Shown here: positions 37,866-46,097 of the stretch, piece by piece
Layout of the letters: each line of letters begins with the position of its first letter
Position numbering within the stretch: the first letter of the stretch is position 1
Assembly: GCA_021775455.1 (NCBI GenBank)
Contig: JAJFHU010000015.1
Span: 124,001-188,000 of the forward strand
From: Hyphomicrobiales bacterium
GTDB lineage: Bacteria > Pseudomonadota > Alphaproteobacteria > Rhizobiales > Rhizobiaceae
Direction of reading: 5' to 3'
Length of the DNA stretch: 64,000 nucleotides
The notes under the pieces: generated by a model
Seen by the model: only the letters and a program-made list of their open reading frames with translations
Database searches by the model: none
What the model was told of the DNA's origin: nothing
Translations under genes and position numbers: made by a program

Positions 37866-39092
37866 ATGGGCATTGAAAAGAACAAGATCAACAAAGTTGT
37901 GCTGGCATATTCCGGCGGGCTGGATACTTCCATCATCCTGAAATGGCTGCAGAGCGAATTTGATGCTGAAGTAGTTACCTTCACCGCCGACCTCGGTCAG
38001 GGTGACGAACTTGAGCCCGCTCGCAAGAAAGCCGAGATGCTCGGCATCAAGGAAATCTACATAGAGGATTTGCGCGAAGAGTTTATCTCCGATTTTGTCT
38101 TCCCGATGTTCCGTGCCAATGCAGTTTATGAAGGCGTATATCTGCTGGGCACATCGATTGCCCGGCCGCTGATTTCCAAGCGACTGGTTGAGATCGCAGA
38201 GGAAACTGGTGCCGACGCCATCGCTCATGGGGCGACCGGCAAGGGAAATGACCAGGTACGATTTGAGTTGTCAGCCTATGCGCTCAATCCCGACATCAAG
38301 GTTATTGCACCGTGGCGAGACTGGTCTTTCAAGTCGAGGACCGATCTAATCAATTTTGCCCAGGATCACCAAATTCCAGTGCCGAAGGACAAACAGGGCG
38401 AAGCACCATTTTCCGTCGATGCGAACATGCTGCACTCTTCTTCTGAAGGCAAGGTGTTGGAAGATCCGTGGGAAGAAGCGCCTGAATATGTTCACATGCG
38501 CACAGTCTCGCCGATGGATGCGCCAGACGAAGCGACGGATATCGAAATCGGTTTTGAAAATGGCGATGCGGTATCACTCAATGGTGAAGCGCTTTCTCCG
38601 GCAACGCTTTTCGCCAAGCTGAATAATCTTGGCCGCGACAATGGTATTGGACGGCTGGATCTGGTTGAAAACCGATTTGTTGGAATGAAGTCCCGCGGTG
38701 TCTACGAAACGCCTGGCGGGACCATTCTGCTTTCTGCACACCGGGCAATGGAATCGATAACACTTGATCGTGGTGCTGCCCACCTCAAGGATGATTTGAT
38801 GCCACGCTATGCCGAGCTAATCTACAACGGATTCTGGTTTTCGCCCGAGCGCGAGATGTTGCAGGCGGCGATTGATCAATCCCAGATTTACGTGGAAGGC
38901 AAGGTTCGCCTGAAGCTTTACAAAGGCAATGTGATTGTTACCGGTCGGGTAAGCGACAAGTCGCTTTATTCCGAAGAACTGGTCACGTTTGAGGACGATC
39001 ATGGCGCATACGACCAAAAGGATGCGGCTGGATTTATCCGGTTGAATGCACTCAGGCTTCGCACTTTGGCTGCTCGCAATAGGAAGAAGTAG
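37866..39092 (+). CDS. argG: Argininosuccinate synthase
   Basis: 408 aa from ATG 37866 ([22 protein letters not shown]), the usual length. The ATP-pyrophosphatase loop [10 protein letters not shown] is at residues 14-23; [13 protein letters not shown] and IAPWRDW bind citrulline and aspartate. It condenses citrulline and aspartate with ATP in arginine synthesis. The frame is open 15 codons upstream but without a fitting start. It stands alone; the K+ channel gene converges on it 36 nt away. Confidence 0.97.
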   Translation: MGIEKNKINKVVLAYSGGLDTSIILKWLQSEFDAEVVTFTADLGQGDELEPARKKAEMLGIKEIYIEDLREEFISDFVFPMFRANAVYEGVYLLGTSIARPLISKRLVEIAEETGADAIAHGATGKGNDQVRFELSAYALNPDIKVIAPWRDWSFKSRTDLINFAQDHQIPVPKDKQGEAPFSVDANMLHSSSEGKVLEDPWEEAPEYVHMRTVSPMDAPDEATDIEIGFENGDAVSLNGEALSPATLFAKLNNLGRDNGIGRLDLVENRFVGMKSRGVYETPGGTILLSAHRAMESITLDRGAAHLKDDLMPRYAELIYNGFWFSPEREMLQAAIDQSQIYVEGKVRLKLYKGNVIVTGRVSDKSLYSEELVTFEDDHGAYDQKDAAGFIRLNALRLRTLAARNRKK

Positions 39093-39128
39093 ACGCTTTT
39101 ACAACGGATTTCTTGCAACTACAGACGC

Positions 39129-39878
39129 CTAATCATTCTGCTTGCGGTTTTCAGTATTTCGATTGTCGGAACGCTCCTTATGTACAATTTTTGCCTGAGT
39201 TAGCGCTGCGGTAATCAGGCTTGTCGGAATTGCGACGATCGCAATCCCGATCATCAATATCAGAAATGTGAAAAATTTCCCGCCCGCAGTAACGGGCGTC
39301 ATGTCACCGTATCCAACAGTTGTAAGAGTGGCTACGGCAAACCAGAGCGCATGGGGAATCGATGCAAATGCTTCTGGTTGAGCCTCGTTCTCGAAATTGT
39401 AGATTCCGACCGCAGCGACCAAAATCACGACATTGGCCAGGAAGAATGCAAGTAACAGTTCGCGCCAAACCAGTTCAAATGCAATCTTGAGGCGGTCTGA
39501 TGCGGTCATGTAACGGGCCAATTTCAATAACCGCAAAATTCGAAGAATCCGCAATGTCCGGGATGCCTCCCATCCACTTCCCAATGCCAGCCAGAATGGC
39601 AATATGGCCAACAGGTCTATAAATCCCCAAAAGCTGAGTATGTATCTGAACGGTTTTTCACTGGTCCATATACGAAAAACGTACTCAATCGAAAACGTTA
39701 TAATGATCACAAATTCCAGAATGCCACAGGCAGCCATGATCGCAGGCGGTATACCAGGAATGGAAGCAACAATAATCCCGACCATTGATAGAAGAATTAG
39801 CCCGATCATCACATATTCGAATGCGTGACCGAATTTTGGATGCGTCCCCCAGATTATCTGACCAGTCGTTTTTCTCAT
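39129..39878 (-). CDS. Voltage-gated-type potassium channel
   Basis: 249 aa with six transmembrane segments plus a pore loop. S4 is RTLRILRILRLLKLARYMT, with arginines every third residue, and the selectivity filter is TLTTVGYGDMTPVT near residue 195. The arrangement is a single Kv-like subunit, expected to form a tetramer; no regulatory RCK domain is attached. It converges on argG. Ions conducted: K+, from the filter. Confidence 0.93.
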   Translation of the reverse strand: MRKTTGQIIWGTHPKFGHAFEYVMIGLILLSMVGIIVASIPGIPPAIMAACGILEFVIIITFSIEYVFRIWTSEKPFRYILSFWGFIDLLAILPFWLALGSGWEASRTLRILRILRLLKLARYMTASDRLKIAFELVWRELLLAFFLANVVILVAAVGIYNFENEAQPEAFASIPHALWFAVATLTTVGYGDMTPVTAGGKFFTFLILMIGIAIVAIPTSLITAALTQAKIVHKERSDNRNTENRKQND

Positions 39879-40107
39879 GGAGCAAGAGCCTATTGTGGTT
39901 CGCAGTGGCGGGCAATCAACCAGATAGTTCCAGCATCACGTCGATCCGGTTGGCGGGTTTAGTGATTGATCCATTTACACGTAATGCTGGCAAATTTGTT
40001 TCAATTCGGTTCAAAGTGTGGGATTTTCCACACAATCTGCAACTGATTTTTGCCTGATATTGTTTTTTTCCTTGTTGGTTAATGCAAAGTAAACCTATGA
40101 TCCGTCC

Positions 40108-40617
40108 ATGTATACGAGTGTTATAGAGACCAGGCGAGCTATTCCATGTGATGCGACAGGGATAGCAGAAGCGCATGCCGAATCCTGGAAACAGGCTTAT
40201 TCCGGGATTGTGCCTTACAAGGCGCTTTCGCGAATGATCAACCGGCGCGGTGTCAGTTGGTGGGCTAATGCAATTCGGCGCTCGACGGTGATTCTGGTTG
40301 CCGAACTTAATAATGAAATTGCCGGTTACGCAACGCTCGGACCCAACCGGGTGAGCACTTTTCCCTACGAGGGAGAGATTTACGAAATCTACCTGAAGCC
40401 TGAATATCAGGGCGTAGGCCTTGGTACCCAGCTGTTTATTGACGCCCGTCAGGAGTTGATGCGTCGCAGCTACAAGGGTACAGTTGTGTGGGTGCTCAAA
40501 GACAATCTTCCAGCACTTTCCTTCTATGAGAATGCAGGGGGCAAAGCGGCAGCGCGCGGTTCCGAGCACTTCGACAACAAGCGGCTTGAGAAAATTGCCT
40601 ACATCTGGACTGACTGA
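40108..40617 (+). CDS. GNAT family N-acetyltransferase
   Basis: 169 aa. The acetyl-CoA site is LKPEYQGVGLGTQLFIDARQEL near residue 98, preceded by IAGYATLGPNR, and followed by VLKDNLPALSFYENAGG. The substrate is unknown. A 352-aa open frame on the other strand is a shadow of this gene. The gene stands alone, with a possible 41-codon ORF 64 nt downstream. Confidence 0.88.
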   Translation: MYTSVIETRRAIPCDATGIAEAHAESWKQAYSGIVPYKALSRMINRRGVSWWANAIRRSTVILVAELNNEIAGYATLGPNRVSTFPYEGEIYEIYLKPEYQGVGLGTQLFIDARQELMRRSYKGTVVWVLKDNLPALSFYENAGGKAAARGSEHFDNKRLEKIAYIWTD

Positions 40618-40681
40618 TGTCCCGGAAGTCATTGACTCTTCAAAAATTGTAAGTATGACGTTTGCCGAACAGGAGATGAAT

Positions 40682-40807
40682 GTGAACTTGTTTGATTCAA
40701 TTTTCAGTTTCACCAACCGCCCGGCAATCATCGCCGCTGGCGGCGTCTTTGCTGTTTCAATCATCAAGACAATCGCGAAGACTACCAAGACCACAACCAG
40801 GGTCTGA
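40682..40807 (+). CDS. Possible 41-aa single-span membrane peptide
   Basis: A GTG at 40682 lies 6 nt behind AGGAG. The peptide has an amphipathic start, a hydrophobic stretch PAIIAAGGVFAVSII (about residues 18-32) and a Lys/Thr-rich tail. In-frame ATGs just upstream (40655 and 40676) are less well spaced. Codon use resembles that of the neighbouring genes. It lies between an acetyltransferase gene and asd with no other gene in 288 nt. Too short to judge by family. Confidence 0.4.
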   Translation: MNLFDSIFSFTNRPAIIAAGGVFAVSIIKTIAKTTKTTTRV

Positions 40808-40905
40808 CCACTTCCGCTTGTTCCTGATTGCTCTCCCAGGTTCGGCGGGAGGGCAAGGCGAGACTTGTCCGTCAAAAACTGAGAGCGCGTTAAAAGGCTA
40901 ATACC

Positions 40906-41937
40906 ATGGGCTATAAAGTTGCAATCGTTGGCGCCACCGGCAATGTGGGGCGTGAACTTCTGGACATTCTTCACGAACGCGGATTTCCGGCAGACACCGT
41001 CGTGCCGCTTGCCTCGCGCCGAAGTCAGGGGCTCGATATCTCATTTGGTGACAAGACACTGAAAGTTAAGGCACTCGACGGTCATGATTTTTCCGATACC
41101 GATATCGCGCTAATGTCTGCAGGCGGTGAGACATCGAAAGAGTGGGCACCGAAGATTGCCAAACAGGGTTGCGTTGTGATCGACAATTCGTCCGCATGGC
41201 GTTACGATTCCGCAGTGCCGCTGATCGTCCCGGAAGTCAATGCCGATGCTATTGAAGGTTTCCGCAACAAGAACATCATCGCCAACCCGAACTGCTCGAC
41301 CGCCCAACTGGTTGTGGCGCTGAAACCACTTCATGACCGGGCGAAAATCAAGCGCATTGTGGTTTCGACCTACCAGTCAGTTTCCGGTGCCGGCAAAGAG
41401 GGCATGGACGAACTTTTCAACCAGACCCGTGCGGTGTTCGTCGCTGATCCGATTGAGTCCCAGAAATTTACCAAACGCATCGCCTTCAACGTCATTCCAC
41501 ATATCGATTCCTTCATGGAAGACGGTTACACCAAGGAAGAGTGGAAGGTGCTGGCGGAAACCAAGAAGATGCTCGACAAGAACATCAAGGTAACCTGCAC
41601 TGCGGTGCGCGTTCCGGTATTTGTTGGTCATTGCGAAGCGGTCAACGTCGAGTTTGAAAATCCGCTCAGTGCGGACGAGGCTCGTGAAATTCTTCGCGAG
41701 GCTCCCGGCTGTCTCGTCGTCGACAATCCGGCAGAAGAAACCTATATGACGCCTTATGAGTGCGCCGGTGAAGATGCGACATACATTTCCCGCATCCGGG
41801 AAGATGCCACAATCGAGAATGGTCTCAATCTTTGGGTGGTTTCAGATAACCTCCGCAAGGGCGCTGCGCTTAATGCGGTGCAGATTGCCGAACTGCTGGT
41901 CAACCGTCGCCTCTTGGAAACCCGCAACGCGGCTTAG
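40906..41937 (+). CDS. asd: Aspartate-semialdehyde dehydrogenase
   Basis: 343 aa of the usual length. The NADP site is VAIVGATGNVGRELLDIL; the catalytic Cys is in NPNCSTAQL near residue 132; the substrate Arg/His region is in VPVFVGHCEAVNVEF. It reduces aspartyl phosphate to the semialdehyde for lysine, threonine, methionine and diaminopimelate. The first of a pair of repeat elements begins directly after its stop codon. Confidence 0.96.
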   Translation: MGYKVAIVGATGNVGRELLDILHERGFPADTVVPLASRRSQGLDISFGDKTLKVKALDGHDFSDTDIALMSAGGETSKEWAPKIAKQGCVVIDNSSAWRYDSAVPLIVPEVNADAIEGFRNKNIIANPNCSTAQLVVALKPLHDRAKIKRIVVSTYQSVSGAGKEGMDELFNQTRAVFVADPIESQKFTKRIAFNVIPHIDSFMEDGYTKEEWKVLAETKKMLDKNIKVTCTAVRVPVFVGHCEAVNVEFENPLSADEAREILREAPGCLVVDNPAEETYMTPYECAGEDATYISRIREDATIENGLNLWVVSDNLRKGAALNAVQIAELLVNRRLLETRNAA

Positions 41938-42015
41938 TTTGGCCTTGCTCGCCTTCCGGCGAGCGCGCGTTCGCGGGCCGACAGTTTGGCTAGTTGCCAA
42001 ATTTTGCCCTGCCAC
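41938..42015. repeat. Palindromic repeat R1 (TTTG...TTGCCCTGCCAC family)
   Basis: First of five copies of one element. It opens with the hairpin GCTCGCC-TTCC-GGCGAGC, then GCGTTCGCGGGC, a second stem TTTGGC/GCCAAA, and ends TTGCCCTGCCAC. It abuts the asd stop codon. Closest to R4 (44832-44920), with which it shares nearly all of the first 40 nt. Confidence 0.85.
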
Positions 42016-42104
42016 TTTGTTTGGTTTCCGCCTCGCCTTCGGCGGGCGGCCGTTCGCGCACTTACGCCTCGGCTAGTCGCCTCGTCTTGTGCTGCCACGG
42101 AGGG
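42016..42104. repeat. Palindromic repeat R2, joined to R1
   Basis: Starts TTTGTTTGGTTTCCGCC directly at the end of R1, has a CGCC-TTC-GGCG hairpin, a degenerate GTTCGCG, then CTAGTCGC, and closes with TGCCACGGAGGG. Closest to R5 (44960-45042). On the minus strand the copies R2, R3 and R5 all read GGNQTK in an open frame. Confidence 0.85.
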
Positions 42105-42124
42105 ATTTTCTTTTCCTTGCACTT

Positions 42125-42152
42125 CCTCATCCTCAGGAGGAGGGAGTTTTTT
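42125..42152 (+). terminator. Probable terminator of asd
   Basis: CCTCATCC pairs with GGAGGAGG (one mismatch) around TCA, followed by GAG and six T. It lies behind the two repeats, 190 nt from the asd stop. Confidence 0.6.
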
Positions 42153-42214
42153 CATCGCGTCTCCGTTCAAGTTTGGTCACCATCATAATTCGGTTTGGAG
42201 ATGCGGGGATTTTC

Positions 42215-44407
42215 TTACCGCCGGATCAAACTGCCCACTGCGGAAACGAAGACCAGCGAGAGTATCCACCCGGCCGCGATCAGGAACCATTCCCAGACCC
42301 GCACCCACCAACCCCAGCGATTGGGTGTGCCATCAGCGTGAACTACTCTTGGTGACCAGTCATCTTCCATCCGCAAATTGACCACAGGAAGCGCGACATC
42401 GACGGAATAGATAAATGCGGAAAACTCGGAATGTTCAGACGGCACCGCTGCTGCGCAACTTTCATCGGGGAAATAAACCCAGTTTTCCGCACACCATCCC
42501 GGTATGGTGCCATTGGCGCGAGCTTCCTTGTAAATGAGCGGATGGGTCGGTGCCATGATGCCGTACCGGGCTGCCTGAGAGTATATCCAGGTGCCAATCA
42601 GGACGAGACCAAAAAGCCACAACAGGGCCTTGCCCGGACGATAGCCATAATCAACAAGCGGTCCCCAAAGTGCAGCACGCCAAAACACCTGGAGTTTGTG
42701 CCGCCAGTCCAACAGGCTTTTGGCGGCAGGTTCATGCCAGGCCATGAAACTGGTCTGATATTTCTGCTTTTCGATACGGATATCGCGAGCCTCTTCCTCG
42801 TAACCCATGGATTCCAGCACATTCGCCAACTGCTCCCAGGGGCGTGGGCGAAAGCGGGTTGTCAGATGATCTTCCGGTTGTTGTTTCAGCCATTCTATCC
42901 AGAACTCCGCCTTGCAATTGTCCGGCAGTTCGGAAAACCCTTTGTAGGTGAAGTTGGAAAGGCGAGTGGAATAGTCGATTGGTTTCGGTGTTTCTTCTGC
43001 CACAGTTTCCGTTTCGCCATTCGGAGCAGGCTGAGGCGCTTTTGTTTCCTCTTTCGCTTCTTCGGCTGCTTCGTCCTTTGGTTTTGAATCCGGATAGTCC
43101 GGCCGCTTGCGCATCCAGCTTTTGGCATCCATGTTGATGGTGGTGCAGGAAGCGCCGCTGAAATCCACCAGTGCATTCACGAAGCCAATGGATCGCCAGA
43201 AGAGCGTTCCGCCAATTTTGGAATTGCGCAGTTGCAGGGCGGGCGAGCCTTCGAGAAATGCGCCCTGGGCCGTAAAATCGCCGCCGATATCAGAGCCGGT
43301 CAGCGCAACGGTTCCAGCGGCATTTGCCTTGTTGAAATTCACATTGCCTTCAATCTTGGCCCGGTTGGCAATGAAGGCATTATCCTTGTCACCGAAGGTA
43401 CCCTCTTCGCAAATCAAATTGCCGCCGATGGTGGCGTTGCGAAATGAGACTGATTTTTCAGCATGAAAGACTTTACTCAGTAATACATTATTGCCGACAT
43501 TGATACTTTGGGCATCAAATTCGGAATTGAAGGTTCCATTTGAACAATCCAAGTCCCCTTCAATTATAGTCCCAATGAGGTCCACTTTACCTAATGCATT
43601 AAATCCCCGACGAAGGAACAAACTTCCATTTATTTTGATCCCATCGCAGCGAAGTGAAGTCGCTTCACATTTAAATTCACCATCATCACATTCCAAATTT
43701 CCACCGATCTTGGCGCCAAGCAGTCGAACAACTCCCATTGCCTCAAAGCCCTGATGCAAAAACACGTCACCTTTGGTATCAAGTCCATCACAAGCCAATG
43801 AAACTTCTTTGCAGTTAAATGCTCCATTGACACATTCCAAATTACTATCGAGCTTGCTTCCAACCAATCGTACAATGCCGGAGCTTTCGAATCCGTTTCT
43901 TAAGAAAATCCCACCTTTCGAAACTAAATTGTCTGCATAAATTCCGGAAGTTGAAGTGCCATCAAACATTAGTCCCTTTGTTGAACTACCGACCAAAAAA
44001 ATTGACCCATCAATTTTGCAGTTAACCAAACTTACTTCGTACTCTATTGTGACTGCTTCAAGATCCAGACAACTTCCATTCGGTCCATCAATCCGGCACA
44101 TTACGTATCCACCGATTAATCTTATCCCCCTTGCATGCACCGGTGACTTCTCGCACCCACCCAAAATCATGTAGCGCAGGAAGGCGGCACGGACAGTGTT
44201 TTGATCAGTGGGTTTTTCCGGGCGCTTGCCGTTGAAGTCATCGACCTTGCAATCTTCACCTCTAGCTGCGCATTGGCGGAGTTTTTCTTCTGCAAGGAGT
44301 AAGGGTTCGAAGTCTTCAAGCTTCGACCCGCGTAAAGTAATCGCCTTGGCTTTGGTCGTGCGCTTGCGTGCAGATTTCTTCGGTGACTTTGTTGGTTCGC
44401 GGGCCAT
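42215..44407 (-). CDS. Beta-solenoid repeat membrane protein
   Basis: 730 aa. Residues 1-35 are basic; about 95-400 consist of five or so degenerate repeats of 45-48 aa with the pattern GxVxLxGxxIxGNLxCxxGxF and a second arm ending FLxxGFxA, as in a two-coil beta-solenoid; 415-465 is an acidic Pro/Glu linker; 470-560 is a helical domain (WIEWLKQQPEDH, WEQLANVLESMGYEEEARDIRIEKQ); two C-terminal helices (GKALLWLFGLVLIGTWIY and WEWFLIAAGWILSLVFVSAVG) flank a domain with two Cys. The repeat core is AT-rich, unlike the ends. I know similar unnamed proteins but no function. Flanked on both sides by R elements. Confidence 0.8.
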   Translation of the reverse strand: MAREPTKSPKKSARKRTTKAKAITLRGSKLEDFEPLLLAEEKLRQCAARGEDCKVDDFNGKRPEKPTDQNTVRAAFLRYMILGGCEKSPVHARGIRLIGGYVMCRIDGPNGSCLDLEAVTIEYEVSLVNCKIDGSIFLVGSSTKGLMFDGTSTSGIYADNLVSKGGIFLRNGFESSGIVRLVGSKLDSNLECVNGAFNCKEVSLACDGLDTKGDVFLHQGFEAMGVVRLLGAKIGGNLECDDGEFKCEATSLRCDGIKINGSLFLRRGFNALGKVDLIGTIIEGDLDCSNGTFNSEFDAQSINVGNNVLLSKVFHAEKSVSFRNATIGGNLICEEGTFGDKDNAFIANRAKIEGNVNFNKANAAGTVALTGSDIGGDFTAQGAFLEGSPALQLRNSKIGGTLFWRSIGFVNALVDFSGASCTTINMDAKSWMRKRPDYPDSKPKDEAAEEAKEETKAPQPAPNGETETVAEETPKPIDYSTRLSNFTYKGFSELPDNCKAEFWIEWLKQQPEDHLTTRFRPRPWEQLANVLESMGYEEEARDIRIEKQKYQTSFMAWHEPAAKSLLDWRHKLQVFWRAALWGPLVDYGYRPGKALLWLFGLVLIGTWIYSQAARYGIMAPTHPLIYKEARANGTIPGWCAENWVYFPDESCAAAVPSEHSEFSAFIYSVDVALPVVNLRMEDDWSPRVVHADGTPNRWGWWVRVWEWFLIAAGWILSLVFVSAVGSLIRR

Positions 44408-44416
44408 TCGACGAAT

Positions 44417-44656
44417 CTAACACAGGTTGAGTGAGGGGGAAGGGGGTGGCTGAGTTTTCCTCACGTTATCAATTGTTTGCTTTCCACCTTGCATTTCACA
44501 TAGCGGCTTACCGCCGGTTCTTCGACAAGTCCCGCGCGGGCCACCGGTGCAGGTCTTGCGCTTTCGACACTCCCCCTGAATGCAGGTTTGCCATGTTCCT
44601 TCGAAATGGGCGAGGGCCTTGGCGAATGAGAAGTTGTGTGTGATTTGATTCTTCAT
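44417..44656 (-). CDS. Small Cys-rich hypothetical protein
   Basis: 79 aa, ending 9 nt before the solenoid gene and on the same strand. The centre has six cysteines in a spaced pattern: WQTCIQGECRKRKTC, then GGPRGTC and GGKPLC, which recalls short rhizobial proteins of unknown function with a CRR...GGxPLC end. AGGAG lies 13 nt before the ATG, rather far. The regular cysteines suggest metal binding, but that is inference. Confidence 0.5.
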   Translation of the reverse strand: MKNQITHNFSFAKALAHFEGTWQTCIQGECRKRKTCTGGPRGTCRRTGGKPLCEMQGGKQTIDNVRKTQPPPSPSLNLC

Positions 44657-44706
44657 GAAGGCAAGCTCTCCTGTTCACGCGCCAGCATCGCCGCCGTGTT
44701 ATGAAC

Positions 44707-44831
44707 TTTGTTTGGTTTCCGCCAGACCTTCGGGCTTTTCTCTGTCCCGCTCGAGGCTTCGCCTCTCGTCGCCTCTTGTTGCCCGTTCGCGGGCTTGCAC
44801 TTCGGCTAGTCGCGGAACTTTGCCCTGCCGC
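44707..44831. repeat. Palindromic repeat R3
   Basis: A longer copy (about 125 nt). It begins TTTGTTTGGTTTCCGCC like R2 and R5, has an inserted GAGGC-TTC-GCCTC hairpin, then GTTCGCGGGCTT, GGCTAGTCGC and TTTGCCCTGCCGC. R4 follows directly, as R2 follows R1. Confidence 0.8.
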
Positions 44832-44920
44832 TTTGTTTTGCCTTGCTCGCCATCCGGCGAGCGCGCGTTCGCGGGCTGACACTTTCGCTAGCCGCGAAAG
44901 CTTGCCCTGCCACGCAGGGG
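44832..44920. repeat. Palindromic repeat R4, joined to R3
   Basis: Shares GCCTTGCTCGCC-ATCC-GGCGAGC, GCGTTCGCGGGC and GACA with R1; the second stem is CTTTCGC/GCGAAAG; the end is CTTGCCCTGCCACGCAGGG. Confidence 0.85.
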
Positions 44921-44959
44921 GAATTATTCACTCGAGCCTTTATGCCCAGCGTCATGAAT

Positions 44960-45042
44960 TTTGTTTGGTTTCCGCCGCGCCTTCGGTGGGCGTCCGTTCG
45001 CGGGCTTACACTGGCTTCGCCAGCTTGCCCTGCCACGGAGGG
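44960..45042. repeat. Palindromic repeat R5
   Basis: Begins TTTGTTTGGTTTCCGCC, carries CGTTCGCGGGCTTACACT, the short stem CTGGC-TTC-GCCAG, and ends TTGCCCTGCCACGGAGGG. It is the most regular copy and defines the family consensus. Confidence 0.85.
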
Positions 45043-45470
45043 TTGTTCTTTTTCCATGCATGATCGTTCGCCCACCTGTTCCAAAGGCAGCGTCTTGCAA
45101 GAACCTTGGCGACGACCAGTCGCCAACTGAGGCAAAGGCCGAAGCGCAACTTGTTTGCGCCCTCACGGAGCAGCAGCGAAGCTGCTTGCGTGAGCGCAAA
45201 TCCAATGCACAAAAGCAGGACCCGGATAACCGGAAAAAATGTCCTGTGTGCTGGACCACCGGGTCCTGCGCGGAGTTTTGATGTCAAGGTTGGACTGTTC
45301 AAGCACACCGTTCCAACCAAGCCTCTCTGCAACCTCTGCGAACGGTCGGACGAACAAGGGGCGCGACAAGGCGAAGCCTTGGAGGGGATCATGGGAACGA
45401 GGTTCCGGGGACCCATTCCTCTGATGTCTCCCAAAATGAAAGAATCATTGGGGTTTTGAGTTAAGAGGTA
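45043..45470. other. Palindrome-dense intergenic stretch
   Basis: No gene is supported in these 428 nt. At least four hairpins follow one another: TTGGCGAC/GTCGCCAA at 45106-45126; a long imperfect stem of about 20 bp at 45154-45200 (TTTGCGC...GCGCAAA with an AGCAGC/GCTGCT core); GGTTGGA/TCCAACC near 45287-45319; and CAAGGC/GCCTTG near 45367-45382. Long open frames on the minus strand here have no start signals or family resemblance. It looks like accumulated repeat elements between the accessory genes and the small membrane gene at 45840. Confidence 0.7.
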
Positions 45471-45501
45471 TGGATTCCTGTGCCAAGCACAGGAATGACG
45501 G
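45471..45501 (+). repeat. REP-like palindrome P1
   Basis: TGG-ATTCCTGTG-CCAAG-CACAGGAAT-GACGG: a 9-bp stem with a five-base loop and a GACG tail. First of three related units within 140 nt. Confidence 0.85.
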
Positions 45502-45526
45502 GGTGTCTGAGGCACCATCTCTCCCC

Positions 45527-45557
45527 CCGTCATCCTCGCCCTTGAGGCGAGGATCCA
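45527..45557 (-). repeat. REP-like palindrome P2 (inverted)
   Basis: The same layout as P1 in reverse: stem ATCCTCGCC/GGCGAGGAT, loop of five bases, GACGG tail on the minus strand. Such ATCCTCG...CGAGGAT-GACG units are spread through many alphaproteobacterial genomes. Confidence 0.85.
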
Positions 45558-45578
45558 CACTACAAACCGCTTGAATCA

Positions 45579-45608
45579 TGGATACTCGGCTCAAGGCCGA
45601 GTATGACG
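45579..45608 (+). repeat. REP-like palindrome P3
   Basis: TGG-ATACTCGGC-TCAAG-GCCGAGTAT-GACG: third unit of the same series, in the same direction as P1. Confidence 0.85.
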
Positions 45609-45839
45609 AGAATTGTTGTGTCCCAGCCTGAACTTGCCAAAAGGCAAAAACGCCAATCCCCGCTTTTGAAACTGCGGGTATAATCTTCGATCTCGTTATT
45701 TCCCCCAAAATCAAATTTCAAGAAAACAGTGGGCAAACATGAAACGTTCTGGAAATGGCCGTTAGACTTTCGTATCTGTTGCCTGTGTAAAGCTAACTGC
45801 TGGCCAAGGGGACGGTCAGCCAACTGGAAGGAAAACCAG

Positions 45840-46010
45840 ATGAATCTTAGTGCTCCAACAATGGTTGTGTTCTTGATTTCACTTGTAATTGCCGCACTCG
45901 GGTTGCTAGACGGCCTCGGAGTATTGTCAATCATTCCGATCCAAGCGTTCTGGATGATGACAATTGGTTACATCGTGCTGGCAGCAGGTTGTCTGTTCAA
46001 GGGCATATAA
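45840..46010 (+). CDS. Small two-span membrane protein
   Basis: 56 aa from ATG 45840, with GGAAGG 6 nt upstream, which rules against the longer frame. Two hydrophobic segments (about residues 6-28 and 34-53) separated by a short polar turn. No family recognised. A strong terminator lies 30 nt downstream, so it is a complete monocistronic unit. Confidence 0.65.
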   Translation: MNLSAPTMVVFLISLVIAALGLLDGLGVLSIIPIQAFWMMTIGYIVLAAGCLFKGI

Positions 46011-46038
46011 CAAAAATACACGCTCAGGCAGAGTGTAA

Positions 46039-46066
46039 CAAACCCCGGTCTTTGACCGGGGTTTTT
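46039..46066 (+). terminator. Terminator of the small membrane gene
   Basis: AACCCCGGTC and GACCGGGGTT pair perfectly around TTT, followed by TTT-C-TT. A classic rho-independent terminator. Confidence 0.93.
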
Positions 46067-46097
46067 CTTGACAACTACCATGCCTGACAGGGGTCGT

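Noticed and set aside
39916-40974. Minus-strand frame of 352 codons
   Set aside because: Overlaps the plus-strand acetyltransferase and runs into asd; it shows no family motif or ribosome binding site, while the plus-strand gene has the acetyl-CoA motif.
41934-42170. Minus-strand frame of 78 codons over R1 and R2
   Set aside because: Reads through the repeats; similar frames over R3-R5 share the same peptide, so it is best explained as a property of the repeat family rather than as a gene.
45006-45560. Minus-strand frame of 184 codons in the repeat region
   Set aside because: It crosses R5, several hairpins and the REP-like units; its content is that of the repeats, without a start signal or family resemblance.
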